Shown here: positions 16,401 through 18,179 of the stretch, piece after piece
How positions within the stretch are numbered: the stretch's first letter is position 1
Layout: each line of letters starts with the position of its first letter
Origin: an uncultured Roseburia sp.
GTDB lineage: Bacteria; Bacillota; Clostridia; Lachnospirales; Lachnospiraceae
DNA: 18,179 bases
Reading direction: 5' to 3'
NCBI GenBank assembly: GCA_947070915.1
Contig: CAMTDY010000039.1
Location: 1-18,179, forward strand
Translations under genes and position numbers: made by a program
The notes under the pieces: model-generated
Told to the model about the DNA's origin: nothing
The model's database searches: none
The model's input: the letters and a program-made list of their open reading frames with translations, nothing else

Positions 16401-16692
16401 TATAAACCATTCCCAGATCGTGCAGAGAAGCCGCCAGTATAAGTAATTCCATTTCACCAGCAGATAATCGTGAAATCTGGTCCCCTAACAACCCACCTAC
16501 TGCATCCAATACATTCAGTATGTGGGTTTCATCATGCAGGGTATAGTTTGGAAAGGTCTTCCGCACATCCAGCAAGTAGTTTACCGCCGCCTCGTATATT
16601 TCTTTCACCCAAAGACTCCGCCTGGCATCAGAATTAATTTTCGTCTTGTAAACTTTCCAAAACTCTGTATCTTCCAGTTTCTTAGAGTGCAT
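13495..16692 (-). CDS. HD phosphohydrolase domain fused to Hsp90-like GHKL ATPase
   Basis: Large soluble protein, 1065 residues, no signal peptide or membrane helix. Residues about 30-235 form an HD domain with metal-binding candidates His57 (in HDETH), His91-Asp92 (SLHDLGM), His181 (QAHGEK) and Asp215 (RLGDLLDFDD). Residues about 330-560 form an Hsp90/GHKL ATPase: N-box RELLQNAIDA with Glu355 and Asn359, G1 DDQGTGM with Asp399, and G2 GISRFGIGFLS (441-451). These are followed by a middle-domain-like stretch with GTTIAIRLNVG and RVPVYYNNQRIGRT. The last 450 or so residues are unassigned. ATG 16692 follows AAAGGAG by 8 nt. It is 38 bp downstream of the LRR gene, probably one operon. An ATP-gated nucleotide phosphohydrolase is plausible; a defence role is inference. 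The substrate is unknown. Confidence 0.85.
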   Translation of the reverse strand: MHSKKLEDTEFWKVYKTKINSDARRSLWVKEIYEAAVNYLLDVRKTFPNYTLHDETHILNVLDAVGGLLGDQISRLSAGEMELLILAASLHDLGMVYTEEEKKRYYQEEEACSKFLRTYRPELLGCSVEEWKAEDQQWYLRTLHPFRLWDVLENEQWSELFKNAPLEIVPKACILVVCQAHGEKPEELHSNKKLEYLAAEDVDPLFCALLLRLGDLLDFDDTRAPKVLYSYVACNEKSREEWDKHQASAGFRYPPTPSRDDLPYKARCTNPGVEHAVRDFLDWIDEELGNCFNLQKYCRAGWRQEFPFPRAVMREEIESDGYMSGDFCLTMDQTQILELLTGENLYDHSDVFVRELLQNAIDATLLRGEMEPDFVPEKSRIDIWEWTDRDGYMWFRIDDQGTGMTAGMLQRYFLKVGNSYYNSQELERDLRDHGHTNKYNGISRFGIGFLSTFLCGECAEVSTLYFDPKKNYREEALVESYQTLHFGLRLQVTGLSGYYTLKNQSRHHQADAPFPAPGSEYEHIFDRHGYRNNPGTTIAIRLNVGKLGTLNLREATEKYLCGARVPVYYNNQRIGRTYEEMMQAVHEVAGENFYELSPKLKDEFDRCFPAVRGQYPKISVTVIPLDTEEDQILPDFSGVIIKYDVHFDKKRQWKVKDQVYEVQGYAPLMRKVDFKIGFESVNLNKKLIDWKWKDLNKKFDLEKIVALESEFEKQSVCPKVEDLPGEVWQPFADQMDLYEAWRAYWDHEQIAQMELSVEDCECPTIESLSLNKDNGQLGYTYQGIIAGDIIDIVVYSQQKVFAMFLLGSMWKPKVEVSRSRISGLPLSVSLATCGLYKKNNMKISLDELDDWKNSTLKEWKEAQIPSMDQWMRKNLGDYLTEIKNNLQKPLSIKNDIFKISTKFYDFDDTVILFKYLAAYLQDNYLMTINYEEGQKISFFEKDGDKMEQDYDLFPPMMFCRAANDRSRQYLCCSEDVFRRGITADHPFATWLLNSAVPLNQYFPRQFQMIVECLCDDSEEEVIEKCNSIRRQLTALPEHHGVDVSAFPELSSRDFWSAEEWDQGNI

Positions 16693-16730
16693 TCTTTCAT
16701 CTCCTTTTTCATGTTTTTTTACTCATGGCT

Positions 16731-18179
16731 CTATTCAAACCGTACCTTTTCATACTTATCCCAGTAGGATTCCACCCAGCCTTTTGAATTCTTCCCGCAG
16801 TAAATCTGAACCTTCTCCATCCCTTTTCCAAACACATCATCAACGCGATGTCCATTACTAATATCCGGCGCATTTCCCTCAAAAATAACGATTTTCAGAC
16901 TTTTACAGCCGGCAAATACAGGGGAGTACATTTTATTCACATTTTTCGGCACTCTGACCTGCTGTATTTTCTCACAGTTTTTAAAGGAATCCGCATCCAG
17001 ATAACTCAAGCTCTCCGGCAGGATGACATTGCTTACCTTCAGTCCCTTTAAGGAGACATATTCCAATTCTTCAAATACCGACAGATCCAGCTCCCCGGAA
17101 ATATCCGGATAGGCAGAGAGATCCAGCCTCTTTATAGCTGTCTGGCCGTCATTCAGTCTTATTCCATCCCACTGAAATAAATTCTCTGGAGCTTTCTTTT
17201 TGCTTTTTTTCAATATTTTTCCTAATTCCGTGAGTTCCTCCTCCAGCGCTTCAGATAATGTGATACCTTTTTCTTCTGCCTGTTCCTTTTGTTGGTCTCT
17301 TCCAACTGCTTTCCCTTTCACTGGCACCAGTTCGTACTGTTCCCAGTATTTATCGGTCCAGCCCTTCTTTGACTTGTCGTAATAGATCTTGACTTTATTT
17401 TTGATCCCCTCAAACAACAGCCTATCCCCTCTCACCTCCGGAGCATCTCCTTTGAAAACAATTTCATTGAGGCCGTTGCACCCCTCAAATGCAGCACCAT
17501 CTATATATTCCAGTGTTTCCGGCATTTCCAGACTGACTATCTTTTTACAATGGCTGACAGAGTGCTCATCCAGATATCTAAGCGCTGGCGGCAACTGCAG
17601 CATTAAAAGATTCAAGCCTTCTAAACTCACGTACTCCATCTTTTTAAATTTGGATAAGTCCATAACTCCGGATATTGAGGAGTATTGTCTCAGATCCAGC
17701 CAGCTGATATTCAAAGTACCTTCTGTCTCTGTCCAGCGGATCTGACTGGTGTCCTTTAGGTCAAATCTCCCCTCGGAATTTCCTTTGGGCAGTTTATTTA
17801 TCAGTAATTTATTTAACAAATCTAATTCCGCTTTGTCATAATCTGCTTCCAGCTGTCCTTTTAACATTCCAAATTTTTCATCCAAATAATCTATACAAAT
17901 ACCTCCAACTTCCGGATACAACCTGGATAAAAGATTGAATTTATCCCGCAAACTATCAAAGATGTCACTCCGTACCTTACTCAAACCTACAAACTCACCA
18001 TTTATTTTTTCGTATTCAACAATATTTAACTGCATTTTTTCTTCATCATAATTATATTCGATGTCCTCAAATTGATTTAATTTTGTTATCTCTTCTAATA
18101 ATTCACTTTTTATTTTTTGACGCAGTTTATAATAGTTCCACCGAAACAAAACCGCATGCTCTGCAAAAATAATCTTTGC
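16731..18179 (-). CDS. Leucine-rich-repeat (BspA/LRR_5-type) protein, N-terminus beyond the window
   Basis: 482 residues visible; the frame has no stop up to the window edge, so the true start is outside. A TTG at 18149 has no ribosome site and is not the start. Residues about 1-145 are helical, charged and lack a signal peptide. Two LRR modules follow (about 147-287 and 339-481), separated by a charged helical linker. Each module runs from IRW or IRL, through LDL..Y..ISG.[MV/EL]DLS.F, EYVSL.GL, LP.[AS]L.YLD, F.GC..L..I.F.G.AP, to KGW...YW..Y. The LRR_5 class is common in surface proteins, but here the protein looks intracellular, suggesting a ligand sensor or scaffold for the HD-Hsp90-like protein encoded 38 bp downstream. 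Local A+T content appears higher than in the housekeeping genes. Confidence 0.8.
   Translation of the reverse strand, partial: AKIIFAEHAVLFRWNYYKLRQKIKSELLEEITKLNQFEDIEYNYDEEKMQLNIVEYEKINGEFVGLSKVRSDIFDSLRDKFNLLSRLYPEVGGICIDYLDEKFGMLKGQLEADYDKAELDLLNKLLINKLPKGNSEGRFDLKDTSQIRWTETEGTLNISWLDLRQYSSISGVMDLSKFKKMEYVSLEGLNLLMLQLPPALRYLDEHSVSHCKKIVSLEMPETLEYIDGAAFEGCNGLNEIVFKGDAPEVRGDRLLFEGIKNKVKIYYDKSKKGWTDKYWEQYELVPVKGKAVGRDQQKEQAEEKGITLSEALEEELTELGKILKKSKKKAPENLFQWDGIRLNDGQTAIKRLDLSAYPDISGELDLSVFEELEYVSLKGLKVSNVILPESLSYLDADSFKNCEKIQQVRVPKNVNKMYSPVFAGCKSLKIVIFEGNAPDISNGHRVDDVFGKGMEKVQIYCGKNSKGWVESYWDKYEKVRFE
16734..17741 (-). repeat. Duplicated LRR module within one gene
   Basis: The two modules of about 140 residues (17741-17319 and 17165-16734) align along their full length, including the closing KGW...YW..Y cap, but have diverged strongly in sequence. 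This indicates an old internal duplication rather than a recent copy. Confidence 0.75.

Noticed and set aside
16731..18149. LRR gene start at TTG 18149
   Set aside because: No ribosome site is seen upstream and the frame stays open to the window edge, so the gene is partial.

Overview
The window reads as a Gram-positive Firmicute chromosome, most likely class Clostridia and family Lachnospiraceae. The evidence is strong GGAGG-type ribosome binding sites before nearly every gene, GTG starts in two genes, moderate G+C content, a DAP-type MurE, and an exported protein carrying an SGN/SGQ pentapeptide linker of a kind I associate with this family. The family assignment is inference; no rRNA or tRNA gene is present to fix it. 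All protein family calls were made by reading translated motifs, not by a search.

Region 1 (1-8911, all minus strand) is mostly housekeeping. In transcription order it holds greA, citrate synthase, a Cof-type HAD phosphatase, an exported type-B carboxylesterase, a murE-type ligase, an orphan protein resembling the FliD C-terminal domain, rsmE, and a cysteine desulfurase cut by the window edge. Tight spacing suggests three co-transcribed groups: HAD-esterase-murE (gaps of 23 and 29 bp), rsmE-desulfurase (5 bp), and possibly the FliD-like gene with rsmE across a hairpin-bearing gap. Readable promoters lie before greA, citrate synthase and the FliD-like gene. In both greA and citrate synthase, an RNA hairpin begins exactly 7 nt after the -10 box, at the expected transcription start. 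The citrate synthase hairpin is followed by a U5 run and looks like a terminator or attenuator.

Two small palindromic elements (6705-6797 and 8941-9104) share the termini TA-GTGTRCTG...CAGYACAC-TA. They look like non-autonomous miniature transposable elements (MITEs), one between citrate synthase and the HAD gene and one upstream of greA.

Region 2 (9105-13470, plus strand) is accessory. A long leader carries an extended -10 promoter, a small possible peptide-gene remnant and a 16-bp dyad. It is followed by a three-gene ABC transporter operon: a permease with a large extracellular domain, an ATPase and a second membrane protein. Next comes a solitary Uma2/DUF820 PD-(D/E)XK nuclease-like gene with its own extended -10 promoter and leader dyad.

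Region 3 (13495-18179, minus strand) is the most unusual part. A gene for a leucine-rich-repeat protein, open at the right window edge, lies 38 bp upstream of a 1065-residue protein that joins an HD phosphohydrolase domain to an Hsp90-like GHKL ATPase domain. The pair looks like a sensor-effector module, possibly for defence or stress, and it converges on the Uma2 gene. This is the best candidate in the window for an undescribed system, but its function is inference from domains.
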